31,080 nucleotides of DNA from Chara braunii. Taxonomy: Eukaryota > Streptophyta > Charophyceae > Charales > Characeae. Positions within the stretch are counted from its first letter, which is position 1; every line of letters begins with the position of its first letter. Position numbers and translations under genes: made by a program. The stretch lies in NCBI GenBank assembly GCA_003427395.1, contig BFEA01000078.1, positions 488,104-519,183 on the forward strand. The letters run 5' to 3'. Positions 18,565 to 29,030 of the stretch are shown here, piece after piece. The notes under the pieces were generated by a model. The model saw only the letters and a program-made list of their open reading frames with translations. It ran no database searches and was not told where the DNA came from.

Positions 18565-18919
18565 CTGCGTAGCACGGCGAACGTGTTCGCACCCCTCCAT
18601 GTTCGCGCGAACATGTTCGTGCGAACAGGTCGCGAACATATTTTTTTTTCGTAAAAAAAAAAATAAAAAAAATAAAAAATCGGTTTTTGATTCTTAACTC
18701 ATAATTCCCTGAGAATTTGAACATGACTCCAAGACAAAAGTTGCTTGTTTTATTATTTTACATAACATATAAATTTTTTTTAGAATGTTTTGAGAACTTT
18801 TTTTTTTTTTTTTTTTTTAAATATTTTTTATGTTCGCGTTCGGAGGGTTTTGGGCGCTTGTTCGTGTTCGGACGAACATGTTCGCGTTCTCCTCCGAATT
18901 CGAACACGGTGCTACGTAG
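18565..18919. mobile_element. hAT-like MITE (355 bp) with perfect 8-bp target duplication
   Basis: The left end CTGCGTAGCACGG (18,565-18,577) matches the reverse complement of the right end, CGGTGCTACGTAG (18,907-18,919), at 11 of 13 positions. It is flanked by identical 8-bp repeats GGCGACTC at 18,557-18,564 and 18,920-18,927. An 8-bp target duplication is typical of the hAT superfamily, and this would be a non-autonomous member without transposase. Both subterminal regions are packed with the pentamer GTTCG/CGAAC (about 14 copies), including the perfect palindrome TGTTCGCGCGAACA at 18,600-18,613. The centre is dominated by T and A homopolymer runs. It sits at the broken 5' end of the Ty3-like element. 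Confidence 0.85.
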
Positions 18920-18927
18920 GGCGACTC

Positions 18928-19200
18928 GTCTTAGTGACCAAATGACAGTCCTTTGCAAGGACTACACAACTTGACAACGAGAAATATTCCTTTACTTTCG
19001 CCATTACACAATAAGACTTTTGAAAGCGTCCCACAATTGATGTACACAAGATCGATAAGAAAAGTCATCATCGACACTTACAACTTACGTAGACTGAAAC
19101 TTACTTAATCAAATTTTAAAACAGCATCAAGTCATGGCAACTTTTTCATGTTCATCTCTATTATTTTTCATAACGTCCTTCTTAATGTAGAAGTTATCTC
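18928..19200. other. Unassigned spacer
   Basis: AT-rich sequence between the hAT-like MITE and the coding-like stretch on the - strand. No feature recognised. Confidence 0.4.
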
Positions 19201-19202
19201 CT

Positions 19203-20110
19203 AACTGCAACTGCATGTGAAACTAAGTATATACAAAAGATATGGTAAGACCTTTGTGCCGCCGTCGCCCCTCATGATGACACATGCGAAAATCATTGCG
19301 GGCGGGCTGACCATGTTTTCTTGGTCGGCATCACTAAGGTGATCGAGATATATTATGTTTCACACCCTCAAAGTCAAAGCCTGATGATCAGATCCAAGGG
19401 GCTTAGCTAGCCACAAATTTCCTAGCGGTCCAATCAAGAGAAACTTATAAAGGAATGTGACGCCTAGCGATCGTAAAGCGTGGGAATCGCCTCGGCGCGT
19501 CTACCCAGTCAAGCACGCCGCATGATGAGCAACTCGTTAATTGCCAACTTCCTCCCTCGCCCTCATCATCGTAGTCGTAGATTGCTCGCTCTGTAGAGTG
19601 AAATAGTTTTAATAAACTCCCCTATTGTCGCTGGAGGACCTTATCATCACATCTCTCTGAGGCACAGATACCGACATCAAATCCACCTACGTGGTCATAA
19701 TGTTGAATGTACACGAATGGTCTCTGTCGAGTGTGGTGGTTGCGTGTAATGCGCAGGGACAACCACATGATCTCGTCCTCGAACTTGTGATAGATTGTCT
19801 CGTCCTCGGCGTCGTAGATCACCCCTATGTCCCTCCAGTGCATCTTTCTGAGAGGGCAAAACCAATGCTCAGTATCAGCTTCATGACCGTAGTCACAAAC
19901 TCGTACACTCGAGGCGGGTCCTCAAGGGCTCCTTGGTCCTCCCTGAGTTCGACCTCGGTCGGGTAAACGTTTGCCAGATGGAAGACCATGCGGCCTACTC
20001 TCGCCCATCCTTAACTGAATCCTCCCGCAGCAACAGCATCAGACACCCTCGCCTCTGTCTTGGTTGGAAACAGCAAGATGGTGACAACTGTCACGCTTCT
20101 CCGTCACAAA
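19203..20110 (-). pseudogene. Coding-like stretch of unknown family
   Basis: Read on the - strand, this region gives protein-like sequence in successive frames. Near 20,000-19,880 it gives GWARVGRMVFHLANVYPTEV followed by ELREDQGALEDPPRVYEFVT. After a frame change it gives HEADTEHWFCPLRKMHWRDI then YDAEDETIYHKFEDEIMWLS. One TAG at 19,622 interrupts a frame that otherwise stays open to about 19,448, with ERAIYDYDDEGEGGSWQL and SCSSCGVLDWVDAPRRF. Another frame below 19,440 gives FLYKFLLIGPLGNLWLAKPL and, later, SDADQENMVSPPAMIF. Cys pairs and many aromatics make it unlike random translation, but I recognise no domain. It could be a decayed host gene or an unfamiliar transposon frame. Confidence 0.35.
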
Positions 20111-20308
20111 CTACTCGGGGCAGCATTGCTCGCAGCACCTTAGTTGTCTACTACCCGCACCTCCATCCTTCGGATTTATCTACTCTCTCATTTAGCTGAG
20201 GTTTGGCACAATGAGCGGCGGAGGCCACTACAGACTAACTCTTGTTATCGTCTTAGAAGAACCGACGACGTGAGAACCTAAGAATGAAATGAAATGTACG
20301 AAAGGTTG

Positions 20309-20320
20309 GGCTATAAATAG
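20309..20320 (+). promoter_or_regulatory. Possible TATA box
   Basis: GGCTATAAATAGAACG contains a textbook TATAAATA (20,312-20,319) on the + strand. The first sizeable downstream frame starts with ATG at 20,581. No other promoter element is clear, so this may be coincidental. Confidence 0.3.
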
Positions 20321-22173
20321 AACGACATCGAGCGTGCGCAGGGCTAATAGTGGGGCAGGTCTTATCGCTGCTTGGTTCCACGATGCATACAAAAACAAGA
20401 AATTTGACCCTGAGACCCCCCATCCTCCCGTGGCCCCCGCTCGAGCCAGACGATGCAGTTTGGTGCACAATTGTCGATGTTGTTTTCTACGCACTAGATA
20501 GTCCAAGAAAGGGGTGTAAAAATAAAAGAGTTTCTCCGATCCGTTTCAACGTATCTAACAACTTTTGTCGTAGGTAATAAATGAGGTTGTCTTATATCTA
20601 TACTGTTGAATTCCTAATGCAGAAATCGTATAACCGAATAAAGAAAGACAAATTAATGACAAAATTTCACCCTCGCGAGCGTCAACCGACCAAGGATCTT
20701 GTGAACAAAAACAAAAGAGCATTTAAATTTTTTATAGATGGAGCGTCACACCCGCAAGGCCCTAGTCTTTGTTGGACATACAAAGCTTTCACGCACATGC
20801 GTGCAACAAAATACAAAGTCAAGACAATTTCTGAGAATAGGCAAAAACACACAGGATTAGACAACACATCCCTTTTCACGTTTGCGCACACACATACGAG
20901 TCTTTCCCTTTCAACTGAACATTCAAAGAAAAAAAAATGGGGCAAGCAAAGTGTGGGTTCACATGGGATCTGAGTCATTAACTGACCTTGCGTGAAGTGT
21001 CGCTGATGCCGACTGGCTCAATCAAGAAAGTCAAGTTGAATCTTGAACGCCAATCGAACTCCAAAAAATGTCTTGACTAGAAAATCACAAGCGCCGTGAA
21101 TCCCAACAATTATTGAGCGATCCTTGCCTACCTCGGCAAGCCCTACAAGTGATGACTGGCACCTCCGGTTCCAAGTTGGTCCCGCCCAACCCAAAGCAAT
21201 GGAAGTCGCCGACACACTCCAAAATAAATCCCTTGGCGTCGAGCGACTTCGATTTGTGCCGATGGTCCAACAATAAAATGTCGAGGCGACGCAGTCCCAA
21301 ATGGTCCCTATGGAACCGAGGGTCAGTACCAAGGGTTCCACGACCCCAAAACATCAAGAACTTGCGTCGTCTTCACTGCAAAAGAATCTCTTGTGTCGCA
21401 CTACGAAAAGTTTGCACCGGCGTCCGTTTTGAGCACATGCCATACTCGGCACCTCCTTCGAACCACGACGGTACAGTTGGAATGCCACAAAAAACTAAAT
21501 GACACTACCACCGTGAGCCCCCAACAAATGGGTGAGCAGCACCGCCACCTTGTCACGCCGCAAACCGAGATCCGTACTTCAAGAATAAAAGGTACTGCCT
21601 CAGCGTCCATACCACGTCCAACAACACCCACGACACTTCCGCAAATTTATCTCGACGCCCACGTATAACAAGGCTGGCAACTCTCCTTCACATGCGGACG
21701 TAACCTTGTCGCTTGATTACTCCGGTAGCATGCACCCTCACGTCCGCCACGTCCAAGCTCAAAATAATAAAACTCGGTCCTTGGCTGAAACTAGGTCCAA
21801 AATGCCGCTCCCTTAAGCTTGGAGGTGAGTTCCCGCTCCAACGACGTGGTCCCTAGCACATGTGCTGCAGGTCCGGTACCAGCCCAAGGTGGCGGCAAGG
21901 TGTCTCCGCCTTGTGGCTATGGTAGCTCCACCTCCTCCTCCTTGCCAGCGCTCCATTAGCTCCTCTAGTAGACTCCCACCAGCACTCCCGTAGCACTTCC
22001 GCAGCTCACGAATGCCTTAGAGTGTGCGACCATTCCAACAACATCTGGTCCTTCTGTGGCAACTGTTGGGCACTACCTGCTCTTATAGTCGAGGTGGAGA
22101 GAGTGCCTCTACACACTAGCCCTTAGACAATAATTCGAGATGACCTTGGACCCTTGATTTTCACGAGATCGAC

Positions 22174-22192
22174 GGTGTGACGACGTCACACC
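22174..22192. repeat. Palindrome with ACGTCA core
   Basis: GGTGTGACGACGTCACACC has 9-bp arms around a single central base. TGACG/ACGTCA resembles the binding core of bZIP factors, but no nearby gene gives it a role. About 100 bp to the right, CATCTCGT and ACGAGATG (22,273-22,295) form an 8-bp-arm hairpin with a 7-base loop. Confidence 0.6.
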
Positions 22193-22844
22193 ACAGCCGC
22201 ACACTTAGCGCGACTGACTTTGACTATTCCCCCCCCTCTCGTTTTTATCTATTCAAGGTTTGTTCAATCAGTCATCTCGTAATTCTCACGAGATGGCTGA
22301 CGTTGTATCATTTCTTAAACAGTTTTTCTTGTATTTTTCTGAACATTATTCTAGGAGTTATGAATTTTCAGAGTTTGACGTACCTGAGTATTTTCCTTAG
22401 TGCCGATACGTCGGGGGAAGGTCGGACTTAGTTCCTTATTCAGTCTAAGTCCTCTTCACCCTTTATGGGCGTGGGAACCCATTTTTCCCTCAGGCGCAGC
22501 CCCACCTAATGTACAAAATGATAATGAATCTTCTGTTGGAACACGGAGAGATAGTACCTCGCTACATGAGCCTAAGACCCTCCCACGTTAAAGCAAGGAA
22601 AAGGCCAAAACAAGAAAAAACAAAGGGGATAAATAAATAAAAACAATAAATAAAAATAAAAGAAAGACCCTAGTTGTTTTTCTCGTTTTTAGTGGGGACA
22701 ACCGTGGCTTTAGGGCAGAATCCTGTCGCCCCCCCTTGTCGTCGCGCCATTTGGCGCCTTTCTCCTTCTTATTTTTTTGTCTTTTTGCTTTGTTTTATTT
22801 CTTCCCCCCCCAATTTTTCCTCTTAACGTGCTTTCTTCCTCCTT

Positions 22845-23165
22845 TCGATCCCGTAGCCCGCGGTTCAAATCTTGGCCATGTAGTCACGCGGAGGGAAAAT
22901 TTGAATCGTAGTCGTTTGTCCCCCCCCGTTTTTCCTCTTTAATGTGTCTTTCCTTTCTGCTTTCCCGCTGCCCATGGTTCAAGTTCACGTCGTGCAGTCA
23001 CACGCAAGGCTTTTCTTTCATTTCGGTTGATTTCGTTTTCCTGTTTCATTTCTATTTTTATCATTTATCATTTTTGTTTTCTTTTGTTTGTCCGTTTTCT
23101 TCATTTTAATGCGCTTTCTGTCCTTCTTACTCTGCCTCCCGTGGTTCGAGTCCTCGCCGTGCAGA
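22845..23165 (+). repeat. Three spaced B-box-like modules
   Basis: A module of the form CCCGTNGCCCGNGGTTCRANTC followed by GCCGTGCAGTCACGC-like text occurs near 22,853, 22,968 and 23,137 (spacing about 115 and 169 bp). The third contains GGTTCGAGTCC, an exact match to the RNA polymerase III B-box consensus. The others are GGTTCAAATCT and GGTTCAAGTTC. Pyrimidine-rich, T-rich DNA separates the modules. They look like copies of one tRNA-related unit; no complete tRNA fold was found. Confidence 0.45.
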
Positions 23166-23347
23166 CACGCTCAACAAATTTTCGTTCTCCTTAGTTTCCT
23201 TCCCTCAACGGATACGGGGTCCTCCTACCCTGTTGCCCAGAGATCGAGCCCGCTCATAGTTGGGCAAGGGCTGAAAGTTTGCAGAGCGGGCGGATTTTTG
23301 GCTGCGCGATTTTCCCTGATTGCGTGGTTTTCAGAAAGGCGCTCTTC

Positions 23348-23683
23348 TGCTCCACGAAAAGGAGCTAGCCCGTCGGTTGGGGCGTGTGGGGTCGATCCCC
23401 GTGCCTTGTGGTTGTAAGTTTGCCTTCGAACCCATTGGGGTAGCTCTTACCACGGTGTAGGAAGGAGAGCTGCCGATATTTGTCTTGGTAGACATTGTGC
23501 TCCGCTAGCACTGCCGAGGCGTCTTCTCCTCATGCTCCACGTTACTGCCCAAAAGGGCGGTTAGGCCGGCGATCGGAGGTTGTGAGGTTCGATCCATACA
23601 ATGTCATCTGTTTTTTGTGATCCCACCTCCGAACCTACTGGGCTAGCCCCTACGATGGTATAGATAGGAGCGCCATTCCCACA
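23348..23683 (+). repeat. Tandem pair of about 150-bp modules leading into repeat copy B
   Basis: The module at 23,348-23,475 and that at 23,533-23,683 share TGCTCCACG, a following AAAAGG, a YGATCC element (GGGGTCGATCCCCG against GAGGTTCGATCCATAC), CGAACC followed by TGGG, TAGC and a TAG-AGGAG-GCC end. The second module is the left end of repeat copy B. Copy A (9,069) has only one module, so the array length differs between copies. Confidence 0.6.
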
Positions 23684-24722
23684 AAAATGGTATAGGCTGG
23701 GTGGCCCACGAACGTTTCCAAGACACTTTCTCATCGTCCATTTTTCCGCTCCACCCAAGGAAGGTGCTTAATTTAGAGAAACGGTACGGCACATACGTAT
23801 GTTGCAGTCACAGGATTAACCCTATAGAGGCTCTTATAGGGTGTGCTTTTACCGGTAGGTTTCCTAGATAAATTTTTAACTTCAACCCTTAGTTTTGCCC
23901 GTTATCACGCCGCCTCCGGGCCATTGTATGGCGCGACCGTTTTCAACTGTCGAGCTCTGAATCGCGCGGTCGATACCCCCTTTTCTTTAGGTTGTCGCGC
24001 ATCATCCGAGCGGAAGGAACATCGGGAATTGATTGGTCTCGTTGTGCCTATCTTCGCGGCTCCTTCTCATATTACCTGGACACTTGCTTAGCGTAATTCA
24101 ATGACATGGCGCGTACACACGGCGTAGGAGCGGAATTTGGTCCTATAAGGATTGCGATAGGGCAGGTCCTCTTCGATAGTCTTTTCGGATAGGCCTTTAA
24201 AGTGCACGCCCCCTTCTTAGATTTCCCCCTTTCGTATGCTGCAGTCGCGCTCCTTGTAACATCGATCTTTTCCTTCGATGGACCTTGAATTGCGCGGCCG
24301 ATGGGTCGGGCGACAACCTTTTATTTAGGTCGTCGTACGTCGCTATGATGGTGGGGGTGAAGAGAAATGGTAGCCCCGACGTCCCCGTCGTCGTGGCTTC
24401 CTAACTTTAGTGGTTCCTGTCACGGTATGTCTTGGTAGCGTCAACTGCCCTTCCTACAACCGCTTGGGTGCCCAACTCTAGAGTCTGAGTAACAGATTTA
24501 GAAAAGACAGACGCAAAATCAATACCCGATAGTAAAATAAATGTAAATGTGTACAGGGGGTCGGGATACCCATGGAATCTTTTGTCGCGCCGTGGCGGAT
24601 TATCTCTTGTTTGTCCCTCTCTCGCTCACCGGCGCCATGACAGTTTATTCGATAGAATGGTGTGCCACTTGCGAGCTGTCAAAACACCGGCAGATACCCT
24701 TGTATGAGTTTCTGACCCGACA
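23533..24722 (+). repeat. 1.2-kb dispersed repeat, copy B
   Basis: Collinear with 9,069-10,260 over its whole length in the same orientation; small indels and substitutions separate them. The right end encodes SIEWCATCELSKHRQIPL (24,650-24,705). Its C-x2-C and SK..Q.PL spacing recalls the second half of an integrase zinc finger, but no histidine pair is evident upstream, so that is only a possibility. The block ends at ACCCGACA and LINE coding sequence starts at once. Confidence 0.9.
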
Positions 24723-24727
24723 ACGTT

Positions 24728-25957
24728 CACGCAAAACAACCATCGAAGCACTGTACGACCCACAAACCGGACACCTGGATATCATCACCTCCACCCCCCA
24801 ATGCTCGCAGATCGCAAGAGCCTTCTTCCATGACCTGTTCACTTCAACTTGAAGGTGTGCCCGACGGGAGAGGAATTCCAGGGACAAAAATTTCTGATTT
24901 TTTGAAACCGCTGGAGAAAGCCCTGACAGGACAGCAGGAATAAGTGTTGGACCGACCCCTGTCCAATAACGAAATCTCGACGACAATGATGCAAATGGAG
25001 GAAGAGAAGACGCAGGGCATCGACAAGTTTCCTAAGGAATTCAAGGAGACCTTTTGGACCTTGATGGCCCCGAACCTCATAGTGTTCTATCAACAGGTGT
25101 GGGAAACAGGACATATGGGGGAGTTGGTGGGGCAGAGAGTTCTCACCCTATTGCACAAAAAAGGAGACATGATGGACATCCGGAACTATTAACCAATAAG
25201 ACTGCTCACAGTTGTTTATAAATTGCTAGCGAAAGCATTGGCAAACCGGCTGCTCCCGTTCTTGGAAAATATTACCCACCCAACACAAACCGGGTTTGTC
25301 AAAGGGCACAAGATCCAGGACAACACTCTGTTAGTCAATGAACTTCTTAAACTAACAAGACAGGACAAACAGAATGCGGTCGTGGTCTTCATAGATTTTG
25401 AAAAGGCATACGACCACCTCGACTGGCTTTTTCTAGACAAATGCATGGAAAAAATGCATGTTGGGCCTGTCTTCCGACGTTGGACCAAAATACTGCATCT
25501 CAACGCTACTACATTTGTCTAAGTTAACGGAAGAATAGCGCTGCCATTCCCGCTGCAACAGTCGGTCCGCCAAGGGGACTCTTTGGTGTCCTTCTTGTTT
25601 ATTATTGTGATGGGGACACTGGCGGCGAACCTCCGAGCCAACAAAGACCTGAGGAAACTGCTGTTCTCCGCCATCCCAGAAGAAGCGATCCCTATCTGTT
25701 CGATGTTTGCTGATGACCTCACACTTATAGTGGACGCAACTGCAGCAAAAATGGAAAATATCTGGCGATTATTTGACCAATTCACAGCGGTCTCAGACAT
25801 GACCGTTAACTGGGGAAATAAAACCCTGGGCTGGTGGATTCACCACCAAGGGGTACGCCCCCCTGAGCTGCCAAGGGTGAAGTGGCTTCCAGAAACGACC
25901 TCGGTTAGGGTGCTGGGAATTATGTTAACGGATTTGGGCAAACCTGCATCACGATGA
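24728..25957 (+). pseudogene. LINE ORF2: reverse transcriptase domain
   Basis: The leading segment IARAFFHDLFTS (to 24,850) is the typical approach to the domain. After a frame change, one frame from about 24,858 to 25,957 contains GIDKFPKEFKETFW, LHKKGDMMDIRNY, RLLTVVYKLLAKALANRLLP, TQTGFVKGHKIQDN, FIDFEKAYDHLDW with the first catalytic Asp, VRQGDSLVSFLF and MFADDLTLI, the FADD form of the catalytic pair. VNWGNK and VRVLGIML follow. Stops lie near 24,942, at 25,192 (after RNY) and at 25,519 (after TTFV). The last two are TAA, each one C-to-T step from CAA. All catalytic motifs are present, so apart from nonsense codons the domain is well preserved. Confidence 0.9.
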
Positions 25958-26702
25958 ATGGATTCTGAAACCTGCTTTAGAGAAGCTGGCCCAGTGGAAA
26001 GACCAACACCCTTCTCTCATTGGCATGACATTGGCGATCAACAACGTAGTACTGGCGGCCCTCTGGTACAAATCTGCAATTTGGGCCCTCTGCACGGAGG
26101 CCGTCAAATCGCTAAAACGACAGCTATCGGCCCTGCTATGGAGGGGCAATGGGGAGCTCTTGAATGTAATTAGCAGGGTGACCCGGTCATCGGTGATCCA
26201 ACCTAAAGATAAAGGGGGCTTGGGGATCCTTGACCCGGATACCCGGGTCACATTATTAACAATTCAATGGGTTAGGAGGCTACTCTTCACTTTGCGTCTC
26301 CCGTGGCAGGCCCTTGTGATGGAACAAATAGTTAGACTTGCCCCGCAGGCTCCACAGGGAGTGCATCCACAGTCTCCTCGAAGGGGTCAAGCTGTGTGCC
26401 GCTGCATAACCCGCTTGGATTTGGTCCGGGACGATTTCTGGGTACGCGTGTTGAAAGCCTGGCGCAGACTCCCGCTGCCTGACAAACCCCCACCGTCCAG
26501 GTGGGAAGAGGTGGCACGTCAACCTCTTTTTGAGAAGAGGAGGATAACAGACCGGTACACTAGGGTGTATCGTAGTTCAAGTACTCCGTGGAGCAACTCC
26601 GTCAAAAAAAACATAATCAGAATAAAAGACATATGGGATATGGAGAAAGGGGGATTGAAAATCTGCACAGCAATTAAAGACTACACGAAAGTATTGTCAT
26701 AA
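25940..26702 (+). pseudogene. LINE ORF2: post-reverse-transcriptase region
   Basis: A one-base frameshift near 25,940 opens the frame NLHHDEWILKPALEKLAQWK, leading to MTLAINNVVLAALWYKSAIW, SLKRQLSALLWRG and KGGLGILDPDTRV. GGLG(I/L)LD after a KR..LLW segment is the standard landmark after the RT domain in plant-type LINEs. The frame continues through WVRRLLFTLRLPWQALVM to a stop at 26,700 with no stop inside. Confidence 0.85.
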
Positions 26703-27235
26703 TGTAAAGGAGCATATCGAATCGCTCATTTTTGCTATCCCCCTGGACTGGGTGCGCATTTTGCACAAAAGGGTCGCGGTTCGCAGAAGGAGACTGGGTA
26801 GTGGCCCCGGGTGATTCGGAAAGCGTAGGCAATGTGGTGGAGGTACAACCAGACCAATCCCCGGTTAATCTCTTCCATATTGACAAGGACAATGTACTCA
26901 ACCGGTACGCTCCAAATGTGAGGAGATGGTGGAGAAACACTTACCTGCACAGGATTCGTGTGCTGTGGGACAAGGACGTGTGGATCGCATACCAGCCAGA
27001 CACCCCCGTGGCAGAACTCCCGTTGGACCCCGAGGAATGGCAGTGGGCCCCGACACAAAAACACAGGTCGGGGGAGAGTAAAAAGTTACATTCTCTAACA
27101 GTGAAGGCCGCGTATCGTCTGCTGCGACCAAAGGTGAACATAAAAGAAATGGTGAAAGGTTCGATGGAGAGCCCATTTGAATGTGGGAACCGAGGCGACA
27201 CGCCCCATCTGATGGTTCACCGCCACAAGGTCTAG
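26703..27235 (+). pseudogene. LINE ORF2: middle C-terminal region
   Basis: At 26,718-26,790 one frame reads AIPLDWVRILHKRVAVRR. After a frameshift near 26,800 the frame from 26,732 gives GDWVVAPGDSESVGNVVEVQ, then NVRRWWRNTYLHRIRVLWDK and LHSLTVKAAYRLL. TVKAAYRLL corresponds to the segment before the final zinc-binding domain of LINE ORF2. The frame ends at 27,235. Confidence 0.75.
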
Positions 27236-27245
27236 ACCATCGAGG

Positions 27246-27914
27246 ATGGCCTCACTACAGTGGCAGGTAGAACACCGCTGCCTGCCCACCAACGACTGGC
27301 TGATAGATCGTACATACCTAGAGCAGAAAGGGAGGGCGCTACCATGGTGTAAGTCGTGTCACTCAGCCTTCCTCTCCCGCAGCATACCGGAAACCATAGA
27401 GCATATAATATTCATGCAATGTCCGGGGGCTGTTCTCACATGGCGACGGTGGGACAGGATCAGGACACTGCTTGGCACAGAGTCCGACTGGCCTTGGGAT
27501 TGGAGGGCCATACTATGCAAGGCATGGACCTCTCCCACTGACAATGCTTTTGAAAACAACATGTTCAAGTTAGGGAGGAGAGTCGTCATGTGTTCCCTTT
27601 GGAGAAAGCGTTGTATCCACGACATCGAGGGGGTCCGCATAGCAGGAGAAGAGGCAACAGATATGATAAAGCAATACATTCAACAAGAACTTATGGTACA
27701 ATGTCATAAAGTTAAGAACCAACTTGAGTTGTTCCATTTAGTAAAAGACATAACACAAGCAATCCATCAATTCTCGGGGGAATGGTTGGGCAGTGTGAAC
27801 AGGGGCTGGATTGCATCCGTCCGATGGGAGGGCAGGCTCGCCCAGAAGGACAATCAAGTGGAATTCAAGAGAGACTATTGTATTTGTTTCAAAGATTGGA
27901 CTAAGGTAGGCTAG
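27246..27914 (+). pseudogene. LINE ORF2: C-terminal zinc-binding domain and tail
   Basis: The frame opens with WQVEHRCLPTNDWLIDRTYL, then CKSCHSAF (Cys pair), ETIEHIIFMQCPGAVLTWRR (His and Cys). This C-x2-C, H, C arrangement is the zf-RVT domain of plant-type LINEs, thought to bind nucleic acid during target-primed reverse transcription. A basic and aromatic tail follows (WRKRCIHDI, IKQYIQQELM) to the stop at 27,914. It is uninterrupted for 222 codons, the longest clean frame of the LINE. Confidence 0.8.
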
Positions 27915-29030
27915 GATGTCCCCTTGCGACCACCCACAAAATTTCTGGACCCATTCCCGCCCCACCGACTGGCAATGGTTGATATGCAATGGTATGGAGC
28001 AGAGTGAGCGGACCGAGCAAGCGCACGGGCAGGACCACAGGTTGATGGGCATCGGCGGGCATTCGAAAGTGGTAGGAGCTAGCCGCTAGGGGAACAGGTG
28101 CGATTTGGCGGTCAAAGGCAGACTGAAGAGGCTGCTCTACTATCCAGCATATGTTTCAGTATTCATATCAATAACCCTGCTCAGTTAATGGCCTGGCAAG
28201 TAAGGCTGGCAGGCCATCGGAGGCACACTCAAGCAGCAACAACTGGGGAGGGGCAGAGGAGAGAGGGAGGAAAGGGATGGGTGTGTGGGCAGACTCGGAG
28301 GAGGGAGGGAGGAATATTCGTTTCCCCTATTGCTCAATATCCGACACAGTTAAGGTGTGTGGGGTCTGTGGGGGCAGAAGAGGGAAGAAGGAATTAGCTC
28401 TTTACATCAGTGGCTATTGGTCAACATCCTGCACAGTTAATCCTCTGGGCACCAGAGCATTTCTCAGTTTGCTCTCTCTGAAAAAAAACCACCAGTAGCT
28501 CTTTCGCTCATTACAGTCATAGTTCAAATTTGAAAGGGGAAATAGTGTGCAGCGATGTGTCTGGCGTCGGATTCGGGGTGAAGAGGTTCCCCCTTCCTTC
28601 CAGTATCCTGCTCAGTCAATCCCCTGGATCCCAATGTAATCAATGCTGGCAGGAACATCCCACAACTGTTTTTCTGATGTACTCCAAATTCAATCTGTAT
28701 AAGGGACGCTGGACCCGCTTTCCAGCAGGTGATGCTCCCCACCAATAGATGGAGCCTCTCCCCAGGTGCTAGTGGTGTCTGCTCTTATCAGCACCACTAA
28801 CACTGGTGGGGGAGTGTTTTAAAGAAAAAAAAAGGGGGAAGTACGTTTATGTCACATGGGAGTTCGTAATGGGCAGAAAAAACAGGCGTCGGCGTCTGTG
28901 TCAGGGCCTGAGTTCGAAGAAACGGTTATAATTTTCGTCGTCACGGTTATAATTTTGGTTGTCATTGTTTTTAATTTCAGGTGTTAAGCATGTGCCCGCA
29001 TGGCCATTTTTGAATTTTTTCTTGAGTCTG
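27915..29030. other. Non-coding stretch with a reiterated CCTGCTCAGTTAAT motif
   Basis: It may include the LINE 3' untranslated region, but no poly-A end is clear. The motif CCTGCTCAGTTAATGGCCTGG and relatives recurs at 28,176, 28,341, 28,428 and 28,607 (spacing 165, 87 and 179 bp, near multiples of about 87). A short imperfect inverted repeat (GGTGCTAGTGGTG against CACCACTAACAC) lies near 28,765-28,803, followed by an A run. Confidence 0.5.

Larger units (their letters stand above)
20200..22720. other. Long stretch without a recognised gene
   Basis: Open frames of 60-130 codons overlap on both strands. The + frame 20,581-20,973 (130 codons, from ATG, Lys-rich) and the - frames 21,357-21,018 and 21,631-21,401 are the largest, but none shows a domain. 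Structures seen are a 19-bp palindrome at 22,174-22,192, a short hairpin at 22,273-22,295 and an A-rich run with AAAT/AAAAAC words at 22,615-22,668. Confidence 0.4.
24723..27914 (+). mobile_element. 5'-truncated LINE (non-LTR retrotransposon)
   Basis: ORF2 sequence begins just before the reverse transcriptase domain (RKTTIEALYDPQTG), with no endonuclease domain upstream; 5' truncation is usual for LINE insertions. In order it carries the region before the reverse transcriptase, the reverse transcriptase, a long post-RT domain and a C-terminal zinc-knuckle region, ending at 27,914. Frames change near 24,852, 25,945, 26,800 and 27,240, and stops interrupt at least five times. No clear poly-A tail follows immediately. 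Confidence 0.85.

Noticed and set aside
21018-21631. Three overlapping - and + strand frames of 76-129 codons
   Set aside because: No domain, no consistent frame and no similarity to the transposon proteins elsewhere in the window.
24839-25114. - strand frames in the LINE region
   Set aside because: Antisense shadows of the LINE reverse transcriptase.
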